Origin: Bacteroidia bacterium
Lineage (GTDB): Bacteria; Bacteroidota; Bacteroidia; Flavobacteriales_D; Cryomorphaceae
Assembly: GCA_030427905.1 (NCBI GenBank)
Contig: JAUICL010000002.1
Location: forward strand, 620,001-684,000
Length of the DNA: 64,000 nt
Direction: 5' to 3'
The notes beneath the pieces were generated by a model. It made no database searches and was not told the origin of the DNA. It worked only from the letters and a program-made list of their open reading frames with translations. Within the stretch, counting starts at the first letter, position 1; each line of letters begins with the position of its first letter. Shown here piece by piece: positions 1 through 8,416 of this stretch. Both the position numbers and the translations under genes were made by a program.

Positions 1-1674
1 GCTTACGTGGAGCTAGATAAGGTATACCGTCAGGAAGATGAGCGGTTTATTTCCATCCTAAACAACCTGCGAAACGACGCCTGTACCCAGGAAGATATTG
101 CTGAGCTCAATAAGCACTACCGCGCCGATGCCGATAGAATACCCAATACCATAACGCTGACTACCCACAATAGGCAAGCCGATGGCATCAATCAGAAAGA
201 ATTGGACGGTCTGGATGGAAAGGAATCTCGGTTCTCAGCCAAAGTATCGGGTGATTTTCCCGAAGGGATGTACCCCATGCCTTCTGAGCTAGCCTTTAAG
301 GAAGGAGCGCAAATCATGTTTGTGAAAAACGATAATGTCGAAAACCGGTTTTACAACGGGAAGCTCGGAAAAATTGAATCGATCGAGAAATCGCACATCA
401 AGGTGAAGCTGGCGGGTGAAGAAACGGTGATCAAGATTGAGCCCATGCTTTGGGAAAACATCAAATACACGGTAGACGATCAGAAAGAACTTCAGGAAGA
501 AAAGGTGGGGAAATTTGAACAGTACCCGATCAAACTAGCCTGGGCCGTGACGGTTCACAAGAGCCAGGGACTTACCTTCGACCGTGCCATTATAGATGTG
601 GGGAGCGCCTTTGCTCCAGGACAAGTATACGTTGCTCTATCGCGACTCCGATCTCTGGATGGGCTCACCTTGCGCACCAAGATCACCCCTTCGGCTATCT
701 CCACCGATCGCGATGTGCAAACGTTTCAATCTATCAGAGATCGACAAACCGACTTGGAAACACAACTCCGTCAAGGTCAGAAAGTCTATTTGGAAGAAGC
801 CTTGATTTCCACTTTCGACTTTGACTCTATAACCCGACAAATCACCTATATCCAAAACAAATCGGGTAAAAAAATGGAGTTCTCGGAAGAAGATATGCGA
901 GAAGCCTTGCCCAATTTGAAGATGAAGTTTCTCTCTGAAATCAAGAACACCCAGATCTTTCAGAATCAACTGCGGATACTTCTTCGAGATGAAGATTTCC
1001 AAAAACTAAAGGATCGCATTGAAAAGGGATCGGTATACTACCTAAACTTTCTCTACGACGGGCTCTACGACTGCCTTCTGCATATGGAAGATGCAGCTCA
1101 GTTTGCACGCACCAAGACGTACGTAGGTCAACTCGGCGAGCTCGATCAGCTTATTATGAAATCGATAGCCCGCTTACAGATGATTGGGCGGATGGTGAAC
1201 TCCATAGTAGATCACGCGCCACTCGAAGGCATGGCTGAAGACGGCAGAAAGCGAAGAGCTAAGCGCGAGGCGTTTCTCGCCAAGATTGAAGCCCATCTCA
1301 AGGCCAATCCCCGACAAGGCGTATCGAAGACAGGAAGGCGAAAAAAGAAAGGACCTACTCAAAAAGGAGCGACATACGAAGAAACCTACCGCCTGGTAAA
1401 AGATGGTTTGTCGGTGAAGAATATCGCCATCAAGCGTTCTTTTTCTGAGTCGACTATCGAATCGCACGTGGCTCGGGGTATTAGTGAAGGTCGGCTAGAG
1501 CCCGGGAGTTTTTTGGAGAAGGACCAAATCACCGAGATTTCAGGGGTGTTTGACCAGGATGGTCAGCGCAATCTCTCGGATGTACACGCCGAGCTCAAGG
1601 GTAAATATTCCTACGGTCAAATCAGGATGGTTCAGGCCTTTTTGCGCAGAGAATCTGGTGAATTGAGTGAGTGA
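1..1674 (+). CDS. Pif1/RecD-like SF1 helicase, 3' part, with C-terminal HTH
   Basis: The reading frame is open at the first base, so the gene is cut by the window edge; the N-terminal Walker A part of the motor is missing. About 557 residues are visible. Around residues 180-220 the segment AWAVTVHKSQGLTFD followed by GQVYVALSRLRSLDGL is the C-terminal motor motif (UvrD_C_2 type) of Pif1/RecD superfamily 1B helicases, which unwind DNA 5' to 3'. After a helical linker, residues about 457-500 (YEETYRLVKDGLSVKNIA...ESTIESHVARG) resemble the HTH_40-type helix-turn-helix found at the end of some bacterial Pif1 and RecQ proteins. Charged, lysine-rich sequence precedes the HTH. Family call is firm; the cellular role (replication or recombination, possibly G-quadruplex resolution) is inferred. 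Confidence 0.82.
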   Translation, partial: AYVELDKVYRQEDERFISILNNLRNDACTQEDIAELNKHYRADADRIPNTITLTTHNRQADGINQKELDGLDGKESRFSAKVSGDFPEGMYPMPSELAFKEGAQIMFVKNDNVENRFYNGKLGKIESIEKSHIKVKLAGEETVIKIEPMLWENIKYTVDDQKELQEEKVGKFEQYPIKLAWAVTVHKSQGLTFDRAIIDVGSAFAPGQVYVALSRLRSLDGLTLRTKITPSAISTDRDVQTFQSIRDRQTDLETQLRQGQKVYLEEALISTFDFDSITRQITYIQNKSGKKMEFSEEDMREALPNLKMKFLSEIKNTQIFQNQLRILLRDEDFQKLKDRIEKGSVYYLNFLYDGLYDCLLHMEDAAQFARTKTYVGQLGELDQLIMKSIARLQMIGRMVNSIVDHAPLEGMAEDGRKRRAKREAFLAKIEAHLKANPRQGVSKTGRRKKKGPTQKGATYEETYRLVKDGLSVKNIAIKRSFSESTIESHVARGISEGRLEPGSFLEKDQITEISGVFDQDGQRNLSDVHAELKGKYSYGQIRMVQAFLRRESGELSE

Positions 1675-1921
1675 GTCTTACCAATTGCCGTCCATAATAC
1701 GTCATTCTCGATAAACCGCTGATGCTCCCTTAGGTCGATCAGCAGCACTCGAATTGACTCGATTTCGTTTCAACTCAAGTTTAAAGAAGAATCAGCGATA
1801 AAGAATAAGTTTTCACAAATCCCGTTGGTATTTACACTACTTAACAATCATTAACGGGATTATCTTTTCCCAAATTCGATTCTTAGAAGTAGTTTCACCG
1901 CAACTCAAGCAATCTCGCCAT

Positions 1922-3280
1922 ATGAAGACCAAGTTCATATACATCGGTGGTGCTGTCATCGCCTTGATCATTATTATTTTTATCGCCACTTCAGGGTCGA
2001 GTTCCGAAAACAAAGGCATTCTGGTTCCCGTCAAAACAGGGAAATTCATCGTTGATATTTCGACTACTGGTGAGCTGGAAGCAAAGAACTCTGTGGACAT
2101 CCTAGGCCCGCAAGGAACCCGTAACTACCGGATTTGGAACATGACCATCCAGGACATAATCGATGAAGGAACTTTTGTAAAAAAGGGCGAGTACGTGGCA
2201 TCGATCGATCCCACCGAACTGACTACTAAAATCAAGGATTCTGAGCTTGAAATGGAGAAGATCGAATCTCAATTTATTCAAACCAAGCTCGACACCACCC
2301 TAGAAATGCGGAAGTCGCGCGATGAGTTAATCAACCTGAGCTATGCGGTCGATGAAAAAGAGCTCATCCTTGAGCAAAGCAAATATGAGCCACCGGCCAC
2401 CGTGCGCCAAGCTGAAATAGATCTTGAAAAGGCCAAACGTTCGCTAGAGCAAGCCACAGAGAACTATAAAATCAAGAAGGAGCAGAACATTGCCAAGATG
2501 CAGGAAGTAGCCCTTAACCGTCAGAAGGAAGAGCGCAACTTACAGGGAATGCAGCAAATGATGGAGTCTTTTACCATCTTGGCCCCCGAAGATGGGATGT
2601 TGATTTACAAGAAGGACTGGGATGGCCAGGCTGTAAAAAAAGGCTCGCAGATTTCGGCGTGGGACCCCGTAGTAGCCACCCTACCCGACCTTGCTGTAAT
2701 GATTTCGACCACTTATGTCAACGAAGTGGATATCAGAAGAGTAAAGAAAGGTCAGAAAGTTGAGTTGGGCCTTGATGCCTTCCCCGACAAGCACTTTAAT
2801 GGTGAAGTGATCAAAGTGGCCAATGTGGGTGAACAAAGACCTAATTCTGATGCCAAAGTATTTCGGGTGACCATCGAAGTCAAAGAGCGCGATGAACTAC
2901 TTCGCCCATCTATGACCACGAGCAACCGCATCATCACATCAGAGCTCGAAGAAGCCACCTACATTCCACTGGAGTGCTTATTCAACCAAAACGATTCCAT
3001 CACCTACGTATTTGTTAAGCGCGGACTGAACGTGGTGAAACAGGAAGTGATGCTGGGAGAAGCCAACCGAAACGAAGTGGTGATCGAAAAGGGCTTGTCG
3101 GCAGATGATGAAGTTTACTTGAACTTCATAAAAGGTATGGAGAGCGACGATGTAGATCTACTGCCCGAAATGGATGGGAAACGCAATCCCAGGAACGAAG
3201 AAAATGTAGAAGAGCCAGCGGAAGACACGGCTATGGAAGGCGACCGTAAAGGTGGGCCAAGAAAAGGACGTAGAAAATGA
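1922..3280 (+). CDS. Periplasmic adaptor (HlyD/MacA-like membrane fusion protein)
   Basis: This 452-residue protein starts with one membrane segment (about residues 5-24, IGGAVIALIIIIFIATS). A biotinyl-lipoyl-like half motif and a long charged coiled coil (about 105-215) follow, then the second half of the barrel-sandwich (ILAPEDGMLIYKKDWDG) and beta-barrel domains. That order is typical of adaptors that link an inner-membrane pump to an outer-membrane channel. The C-terminal 40 residues are highly charged and probably disordered. It is the first gene of an operon; its stop overlaps the next start by 4 bp. About 250 bp of non-coding DNA upstream should hold the promoter. Substrate is unknown. 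Confidence 0.9.
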   Translation: MKTKFIYIGGAVIALIIIIFIATSGSSSENKGILVPVKTGKFIVDISTTGELEAKNSVDILGPQGTRNYRIWNMTIQDIIDEGTFVKKGEYVASIDPTELTTKIKDSELEMEKIESQFIQTKLDTTLEMRKSRDELINLSYAVDEKELILEQSKYEPPATVRQAEIDLEKAKRSLEQATENYKIKKEQNIAKMQEVALNRQKEERNLQGMQQMMESFTILAPEDGMLIYKKDWDGQAVKKGSQISAWDPVVATLPDLAVMISTTYVNEVDIRRVKKGQKVELGLDAFPDKHFNGEVIKVANVGEQRPNSDAKVFRVTIEVKERDELLRPSMTTSNRIITSELEEATYIPLECLFNQNDSITYVFVKRGLNVVKQEVMLGEANRNEVVIEKGLSADDEVYLNFIKGMESDDVDLLPEMDGKRNPRNEENVEEPAEDTAMEGDRKGGPRKGRRK

Positions 3281-4620
3281 ATGAGCGTCTTCTTTCCAAT
3301 TTTACCATTGCACTCGAAGCATTAATAAGCAATCGCACTCGGTCGCTTCTCACCGCGCTTGGAATCATTTTCGGGGTAGCGGCAGTTATCGCTATGCTGG
3401 CCATCGGAAACGGGACCCAGCAAGAACTGAATGAGCAGATGCGCCTGGTGGGTGTCAACAATATTGTGGTAGAGCCAGTGATCGAGCAAACCGAAGAAGA
3501 AGTGAGCAACGATGCTTCATCCAATTCCAAAGAGAAGTACTCCCCTGGCCTGCGATTGGCCGATGTTGACGCCATTACCGAAGTCATTCCCAACGTAAGC
3601 AAGGTGAGCCCCGAGATCATCCTCGATACCTATATAATCAGCAATGGTATCAGGAGATCGGCTAAAATTGTGGGCGTAGACCCGATCTATTTTGAGATTT
3701 TCAATTTTAATCTCTCCGAAGGGAAAATGTTCAACCAAACCCAAATGAAGAATGGCGCTCCGGTGTGCATCATTGGGAAATCGATTAAGAACCGCTTCTT
3801 CCCCACCGAGAATCCCATCGGGAAAAAGCTAAAAGTGGGTCCGCGATGGCTCGAAGTGATCGGTGTCCTTGAAGAACGCCTTATTTCGGAACAAAGCCTT
3901 TCAAACCTGGGCATTCGCGATTACAACATGGACGTGTACACCCCGCTTCACACCATTTTGATCCGTTATGAGAACCGCGATTTGGTAACCGAAGGAATGA
4001 TTCAGCAGGCCTTTGTGGAAGGCGATGACGATGAGAGTTCTTCGAGTCAATCGACAGTCAAAAAGAACTACCATCAGATAGATCGACTCGTGGTGCAGGT
4101 AGAAGATACCGAAATGCTCAATCCAGTAGCTGAAATCATCTCGCGATTGCTGGCTCGCAAGCATTTTGAAGTGATAGACTACCAAATAGAAATACCCGAA
4201 CTCTTGCTCAAGCAACAACAGCGCAGCAATGAGCTTTTCAACTATGTACTCGGCGCCATTGCTGGTATTTCGCTCCTGGTAGGTGGAATTGGTATCATGA
4301 ATATTATGCTGGCGTCGGTTTTGGAGCGGATTAAGGAAATTGGGTTACGGCTCGCCTTGGGTGCTCAGAAAAAGGACATTGTGCAGCAATTTATGTTTGA
4401 GTCTGTTTTGATCAGTGTTTCAGGTGGAATTTTGGGGATTATCCTTGGCATTTCTCTGGCCTACATGGTCAGTCAGTTGGCTGGAATCAAAACGGTCATT
4501 TCGCTTGCTTCCATCGTTATTTCATTTGGTGTGGCCGCTGCTGTTGGGTTGATTTTTGGGATCACCCCAGCGCGAAGAGCAGCCAGCCAAAACCCTATAA
4601 ACTCACTCCGCTATGAATAA
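3277..4620 (+). CDS. MacB-like ABC transporter permease (FtsX family), no ATPase domain
   Basis: At 447 residues this has the MacB_PCD/FtsX layout: N-terminal membrane segment (about 20-45, SLLTALGIIFGVAAVIAMLA), a large periplasmic domain to about residue 315, then three membrane segments at the C-terminus with the family motif ERIKEIGLRLALGA near residue 355. E. coli MacB carries an N-terminal ATPase of about 220 residues; here it is absent and no separate ATPase gene lies in the operon. The gene overlaps the adaptor stop by 4 bp (ATGA) and overlaps the TolC-like gene, implying translational coupling. Export of a peptide, lipid or antibiotic is plausible but cannot be decided from sequence. 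Confidence 0.9.
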   Translation: MNERLLSNFTIALEALISNRTRSLLTALGIIFGVAAVIAMLAIGNGTQQELNEQMRLVGVNNIVVEPVIEQTEEEVSNDASSNSKEKYSPGLRLADVDAITEVIPNVSKVSPEIILDTYIISNGIRRSAKIVGVDPIYFEIFNFNLSEGKMFNQTQMKNGAPVCIIGKSIKNRFFPTENPIGKKLKVGPRWLEVIGVLEERLISEQSLSNLGIRDYNMDVYTPLHTILIRYENRDLVTEGMIQQAFVEGDDDESSSSQSTVKKNYHQIDRLVVQVEDTEMLNPVAEIISRLLARKHFEVIDYQIEIPELLLKQQQRSNELFNYVLGAIAGISLLVGGIGIMNIMLASVLERIKEIGLRLALGAQKKDIVQQFMFESVLISVSGGILGIILGISLAYMVSQLAGIKTVISLASIVISFGVAAAVGLIFGITPARRAASQNPINSLRYE

Positions 4621-6070
4621 GGTTTTTGCCTTTGTGGCCTTGATGATTTTTTCTCAATCTTATTACGGACAGCTCTCCGAAGAGCTTACTCTGGAAGATG
4701 TCATTGTGATGGCGCGAAACCAATCGCCTTCCAGCAAACAAGCTGAGACCAGGAAGGAGAACCGCTACTGGCAGTACCGTCTTTTTAAGTCGAATTACAA
4801 TCCCCAACTGGCCCTTTCTGGAAATATTCCAGGGTATAATCGCGATTACTTCAGCAACCGGCTCGATGATGGAACCATCGTTTTTCAAGATCGGGAGCAG
4901 CTCAATTCGAGCTTGAATTTAGGTCTAAATCAGCCCCTGGCTTTTTCGGGTGGAAATATCTCGGTAAACTCGAGCGTAGACTACTTCCAGGATTTGGAGT
5001 TTGATCTGCAGAGCTACAGCGCGACCCTCGTCAATATCCAGCTCGATCAGCCACTATTTGGTTTCAATGAGCTGAAATGGGATAAGAAAACCGAACCACT
5101 CCGCTACGAAGAAAGCAAGCGAAGCTATGTGGAAGAAATGGAGTTTGTATCGCGAGAGGCCGTTAAGTATTTCTTCGACTATCTGGATGCGCAAATCAAC
5201 TACCAGATTTCTCAATTCAACTACTTCAATAACGATACGATTTACAAAATCGAAGAAGGCCGTTACAATATCGGAACTACATCAAAAGACAAGCTCCTTC
5301 AGGTAGAGCTTCAACTTCTTCGCTCTCAACAGGACGAAGTGCAGGCCCTACTCGATCTCCAAACAGCCAGTCAGCAGCTACGAGCTTATCTGGGAATAAA
5401 AAACAACGACACGCTCCAGCTTTCCCTTCCAACTCAAATCCCCGAGTTCGATATTGTGATGCAGGACGCGGTGTTGAATGCGCGAATGAACCGAGCTGAT
5501 TACATCGCTTTTGAGCGCCGTAGACTCGAAGCCGAACGCGAATTGGCCGAAGCGCGGGGACAGCGATTTCAAACCAATCTTCGCGCTTCATTTGGACTGA
5601 ATAATGCATCAGATGATTTTGGCGATGCCTACGATACGCCGAATGATCAGCAGCGTGTAGACATCGGGCTGGTCGTCCCTATCTTGGACTGGGGTCGGAA
5701 TAAAGCGCGTGTCAATACCGCTATGGCTAATCTCCAGCTCAACGAATATGTGATTGATCAGGATATGCAGAATTTCGAGCAAGAAGTCATTACGCTCGTA
5801 CGCCAATTTGAAGTACTCCGCAACCAACTCGTCATCGCCAAGAAGAGTGATGAAGTGGCCCAAGAGCGGTATGAAGTCGCTCAGAATAGATACTTGACGG
5901 GCAAAGTCGACATAACCAATCTCAATATTGCCCTTTCAGAAAAGGATACGGCAAAGCGCTCATACACCAAGGCATTAAGGGATTTTTGGATTGCTTATTT
6001 CGACTTGCGTAGACTTACGCTTTACGATTTCGCCAACAACGAGCTACTGTACAAGCCCGACGAAGAGTAG
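4613..6070 (+). CDS. TolC-like outer-membrane efflux protein
   Basis: This 485-residue protein has a signal peptide (MNKVFAFVALMIFSQSYYGQ) and then two helical repeats of the outer-membrane efflux protein family. The end of each repeat carries long amphipathic helices rich in Gln, Arg, Glu and Asn, as in TolC trimers that form a periplasmic tunnel through the outer membrane. Its start lies 8 bp inside the permease gene, so the three genes form one unit: adaptor, permease, channel. The stop is separated by only one base from the end of the convergent gene at 6072. Confidence 0.9.
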   Translation: MNKVFAFVALMIFSQSYYGQLSEELTLEDVIVMARNQSPSSKQAETRKENRYWQYRLFKSNYNPQLALSGNIPGYNRDYFSNRLDDGTIVFQDREQLNSSLNLGLNQPLAFSGGNISVNSSVDYFQDLEFDLQSYSATLVNIQLDQPLFGFNELKWDKKTEPLRYEESKRSYVEEMEFVSREAVKYFFDYLDAQINYQISQFNYFNNDTIYKIEEGRYNIGTTSKDKLLQVELQLLRSQQDEVQALLDLQTASQQLRAYLGIKNNDTLQLSLPTQIPEFDIVMQDAVLNARMNRADYIAFERRRLEAERELAEARGQRFQTNLRASFGLNNASDDFGDAYDTPNDQQRVDIGLVVPILDWGRNKARVNTAMANLQLNEYVIDQDMQNFEQEVITLVRQFEVLRNQLVIAKKSDEVAQERYEVAQNRYLTGKVDITNLNIALSEKDTAKRSYTKALRDFWIAYFDLRRLTLYDFANNELLYKPDEE

Positions 6071-6071
6071 A

Positions 6072-6491
6072 TTAAAACTCTTTTTGGGTGGCTAACTCAG
6101 AATTGAGTTTATCAAAAAGGTCATCGGGACCATTGATGTAACGGAGAGCATCGCGTTCAGAAGCAAAAACTTCACTCATGTGCTTGTCCTTCACGCGCTC
6201 TACGTATATTACACCTAAGGCAGCTTCCATTGGCTTACCTACCAAGATGGCCAGTTTTCTATTCTCCCCTTCCTTATTGGGGATGATATAGTCAACCAAA
6301 CGCCACATATCTTCACTTGAAGCAGAAAAGTTCAAGTCTCTCAAATCGATAATGTGACCGAATCCCATTTGGTAGTCAGGGTGACCCCACATCACTTCAA
6401 TGTGGGCCATAAAGGTATCCATATCAGCGTCACCTTCTAGTTTTCGGATGGTTACGCCATTATCGGTATCAATATAAAAAGTTAGTTTCAA
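6072..6491 (-). CDS. SpoIIAA/STAS-like protein
   Basis: A cytosolic protein of about 140 residues with alternating strands and helices (LKLTFYIDTDNGVTIRKLEG ... FGHIIDLRDLNFSASSEDM ... AILVGKPMEAALGVIYVERV). This resembles the STAS/SpoIIAA-like fold seen in single-domain Bacteroidota proteins. The frame could start as far upstream as 6578, but that would overlap the divergent lipoprotein gene. A TTG at 6491 begins directly at the first strand and is preferred; no ATG fits well. A paralogue with the same size and pattern lies at 9956. Function is not known; partner binding or anti-anti-sigma-like behaviour would be a guess. Confidence 0.6.
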   Translation of the reverse strand: MKLTFYIDTDNGVTIRKLEGDADMDTFMAHIEVMWGHPDYQMGFGHIIDLRDLNFSASSEDMWRLVDYIIPNKEGENRKLAILVGKPMEAALGVIYVERVKDKHMSEVFASERDALRYINGPDDLFDKLNSELATQKEF

Positions 6492-6520
6492 ATTATATGC
6501 TCTTAATCTTTGTAGATCAG

Positions 6521-6528
6521 TACTTTTG
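6521..6528 (+). promoter_or_regulatory. Candidate -7 box TACTTTTG
   Basis: TACTTTTG matches the Bacteroidota -7 consensus TAnnTTTG exactly and lies 24 bases upstream of the preferred VanX-type start at 6553. No good -33 TTG was found at the usual spacing, so the call is tentative. Confidence 0.35.
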
Positions 6529-6552
6529 GGGAGCACAAAACTAGAACAAGGT

Positions 6553-7257
6553 ATGCGATGCGCAAACATTTCTCCCATTAAATCGATAGGAATTATGTTT
6601 CTGATTCTAATGCTTGAAAACTGCGGTTCCCGCCATCAAGATAACTTACTTCCGGCAGGATTTGTTTATTTAGATCAAGAATTTTCGATGGTTATCTCTG
6701 AACCGCGGTATTGCAAGCACAATAATTTCACTGGACACCCCATTCCAGGTTACGATACGTGTAGGATTGTAATGTCTGTAGAAGCTGCAGAAGCGCTTCG
6801 CAAAGCAGTGGTTGATCTTGAGTTTCGGGGATATGCTGTAAAAGTATTTGATGCCTACCGCCCGCAAAAAGCTGTCGATCATTTTGTGGAATGGACTCAA
6901 AACCATCAAGATACCAGTCAGAAGGCTGTCTATTACCCTTTGGTTCAGAAAGATTCTCTGATTCCGCAAGGCTACATCGCCGATAAATCGGGGCATAGCC
7001 GTGGAAGCGCCATCGATTTAACCCTTTTGGATCTTGTAACAGGAGATGAAGTAGATATGGGTACGCCATTCGATTATTTTGGTGAAGCATCACACCCCAA
7101 TAGCGAGTTGGTTAGCGAGACGGCAAGAGCCAATCGAAAGATTCTACGCGATGCCATGGTCCACGCCGGATTTGTTCCGCTCGATACCGAATGGTGGCAC
7201 TTTTATCTGAAAGATGAGCCCTATCCTGAAACGTATTTTGATTTTGACATCAAGTAA
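6553..7257 (+). CDS. VanX-type D-alanyl-D-alanine dipeptidase (M15D), probable lipoprotein
   Basis: The zinc peptidase core is clear: SGHSRGSAIDLTL carries the SxHxxGxAxD zinc-binding motif and the C-terminal EWWH gives the catalytic Glu and third zinc His. These are hallmarks of the VanX/DdpX family that hydrolyses D-Ala-D-Ala dipeptide. An in-frame ATG at 6526 exists, but the ATG at 6553 gives a compact hydrophobic leader ending at a cysteine (LMLENC), suggesting an exported lipoprotein. Some M15 relatives cleave peptidoglycan peptides instead. No vanHA-like ligase genes are nearby, so a role in wall turnover or D-Ala recycling is more likely than glycopeptide resistance. Confidence 0.85.
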   Translation: MRCANISPIKSIGIMFLILMLENCGSRHQDNLLPAGFVYLDQEFSMVISEPRYCKHNNFTGHPIPGYDTCRIVMSVEAAEALRKAVVDLEFRGYAVKVFDAYRPQKAVDHFVEWTQNHQDTSQKAVYYPLVQKDSLIPQGYIADKSGHSRGSAIDLTLLDLVTGDEVDMGTPFDYFGEASHPNSELVSETARANRKILRDAMVHAGFVPLDTEWWHFYLKDEPYPETYFDFDIK

Positions 7258-7292
7258 GGAAGCAATCTGTATATTCGAAACAAACTAGTGAT

Positions 7293-7841
7293 ATGAAGTT
7301 TTTAAAGTGGTTTTTGATCGTTGTCGGCATACTCATCTTAGTAGCAGTGGTCGGGTTTGAAATTATGAAGTCGAATACGAAGAAGCACTCTCCAGAAGAA
7401 ACGGTTAGTTATGTAGAAAACGGCTACGACTTGTCAGTGACCTATTCGCGGCCTTTTAAGAAGGAAAGAGAAATTTTTGGTTCACTCGTACCCTACGGAG
7501 AAGTTTGGCGCACAGGGGCAAATGAAGCCACCGTTTTTACGACCGGTACTGATCTCGTAATCGCTGGACAGGAATTACCCGCAGGAACCTATACCCTTTG
7601 GACGATTCCGGGTCCCAAGAAATGGGAAGTGTTTTTCAATAGTGGCTCTTATGGTTGGGGGGTGAATCTGGATGGAAAAGCCCAACGCGACCCCGGACTC
7701 GATGTAGTAGCGGTAACCGTACAGAAACAGCGCAATTTCAAGGTCTTCGAACAGTTTACCATCAGTTTTCAAGGCGACCCTGCCCTACTTATGATGGCGT
7801 GGGATTACACCCGAGCCGACGTATTGCTCGAAAAGAAATAG
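7293..7841 (+). CDS. DUF2911 family exported protein
   Basis: A 182-residue protein with one N-terminal membrane or signal segment (FLKWFLIVVGILILVAVVGF). The DUF2911 core follows, recognised by SRPFKKEREIFGSLVPYGEV, WRTGANEATVF, LPAGTYTLWTIPG and WGVNLDG. This family is common in Bacteroidota and has no established function. It starts 35 bp after the VanX-type gene and ends just before a TTG-started gene, so the three may be co-transcribed. Confidence 0.85.
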   Translation: MKFLKWFLIVVGILILVAVVGFEIMKSNTKKHSPEETVSYVENGYDLSVTYSRPFKKEREIFGSLVPYGEVWRTGANEATVFTTGTDLVIAGQELPAGTYTLWTIPGPKKWEVFFNSGSYGWGVNLDGKAQRDPGLDVVAVTVQKQRNFKVFEQFTISFQGDPALLMMAWDYTRADVLLEKK

Positions 7842-7842
7842 C

Positions 7843-8358
7843 TTGTCGAAGAAAGATCTGAAGCAGTATCTGGTCGGGCTTACCAAGGAAGAGCTCGAAG
7901 ACCAAATTATTGACCTTTACCATCGTTTTAAAGATGTGAAGGGCTTTTACGATTTTGCCTTCAACCCCAAAGAAGACAGAATGGTAAACGATGCCAAAGA
8001 GCGCATAGGAAAGGAGTATTTCCCAACTACCGGCCGCAAGCCAAAGAAAAGAAGGTCGGTAGCCCAAAAACTCATAAAGAAGTTTATTCAGCTCGAAATG
8101 GCTCCCGATAAGGTGATCGATGTCATGCTCTTTAATATCGAAGTGGCTCAAGCCGCAAATGAAGAAAAGCCTGTAAATCAAGAAGCCTTTTACAAGAGTA
8201 TGTTGAAGTCTTTTGAAGAAGCGGTGAATTACGCCGCGGTACACGGGGAGTTAACCCATCAGCAAGATAGGTTCGGGCAGATATTGAGCCATGCTGAAAA
8301 ACAAGGCTGGAACCAGCTGGGCGCAATGATCAGAGCCTGGGAAGAAGGATTGAAATGA
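7843..8358 (+). CDS. DUF6155 family protein
   Basis: A 171-residue, mostly helical, highly charged soluble protein. The N-terminus (SKKDLKQYLVGLTKEELEDQ) and the segment DVKGFYDFAFNPKED resemble the DUF6155 family of Bacteroidota. The start codon is TTG, one base after the DUF2911 stop; no ATG is available that would keep the conserved N-terminus. Function is unknown. Tight spacing argues for co-transcription with the upstream gene. Confidence 0.75.
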   Translation: MSKKDLKQYLVGLTKEELEDQIIDLYHRFKDVKGFYDFAFNPKEDRMVNDAKERIGKEYFPTTGRKPKKRRSVAQKLIKKFIQLEMAPDKVIDVMLFNIEVAQAANEEKPVNQEAFYKSMLKSFEEAVNYAAVHGELTHQQDRFGQILSHAEKQGWNQLGAMIRAWEEGLK

Positions 8359-8403
8359 TCTTGGAAATCAATGTTCACATAGTCTCACTTGGGAGCTAAA
8401 TTC

Positions 8404-8411
8404 TATTTTTG
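8404..8411 (+). promoter_or_regulatory. Candidate -7 box TATTTTTG next to the channel start codon
   Basis: TATTTTTG is an exact match to TAnnTTTG and ends five bases before the ATG at 8417. If it is used, transcription would begin at or next to the start codon, giving a leaderless mRNA. No convincing -33 element was found. Confidence 0.35.
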
Positions 8412-8416
8412 CTCTC

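Noticed and set aside
637-1467. Long minus-strand frames within the helicase gene
   Set aside because: They oppose a well-conserved protein frame, start without context and match no family; such frames arise from codon bias.
1740-1760. Short match GATCAGCAGCA to the hairpin at 34980
   Set aside because: Too short and no second half; likely chance.
6553-7257. VanX-type gene as glycopeptide resistance
   Set aside because: No vanH, vanA or sensor genes nearby; wall-turnover use of the family is common.
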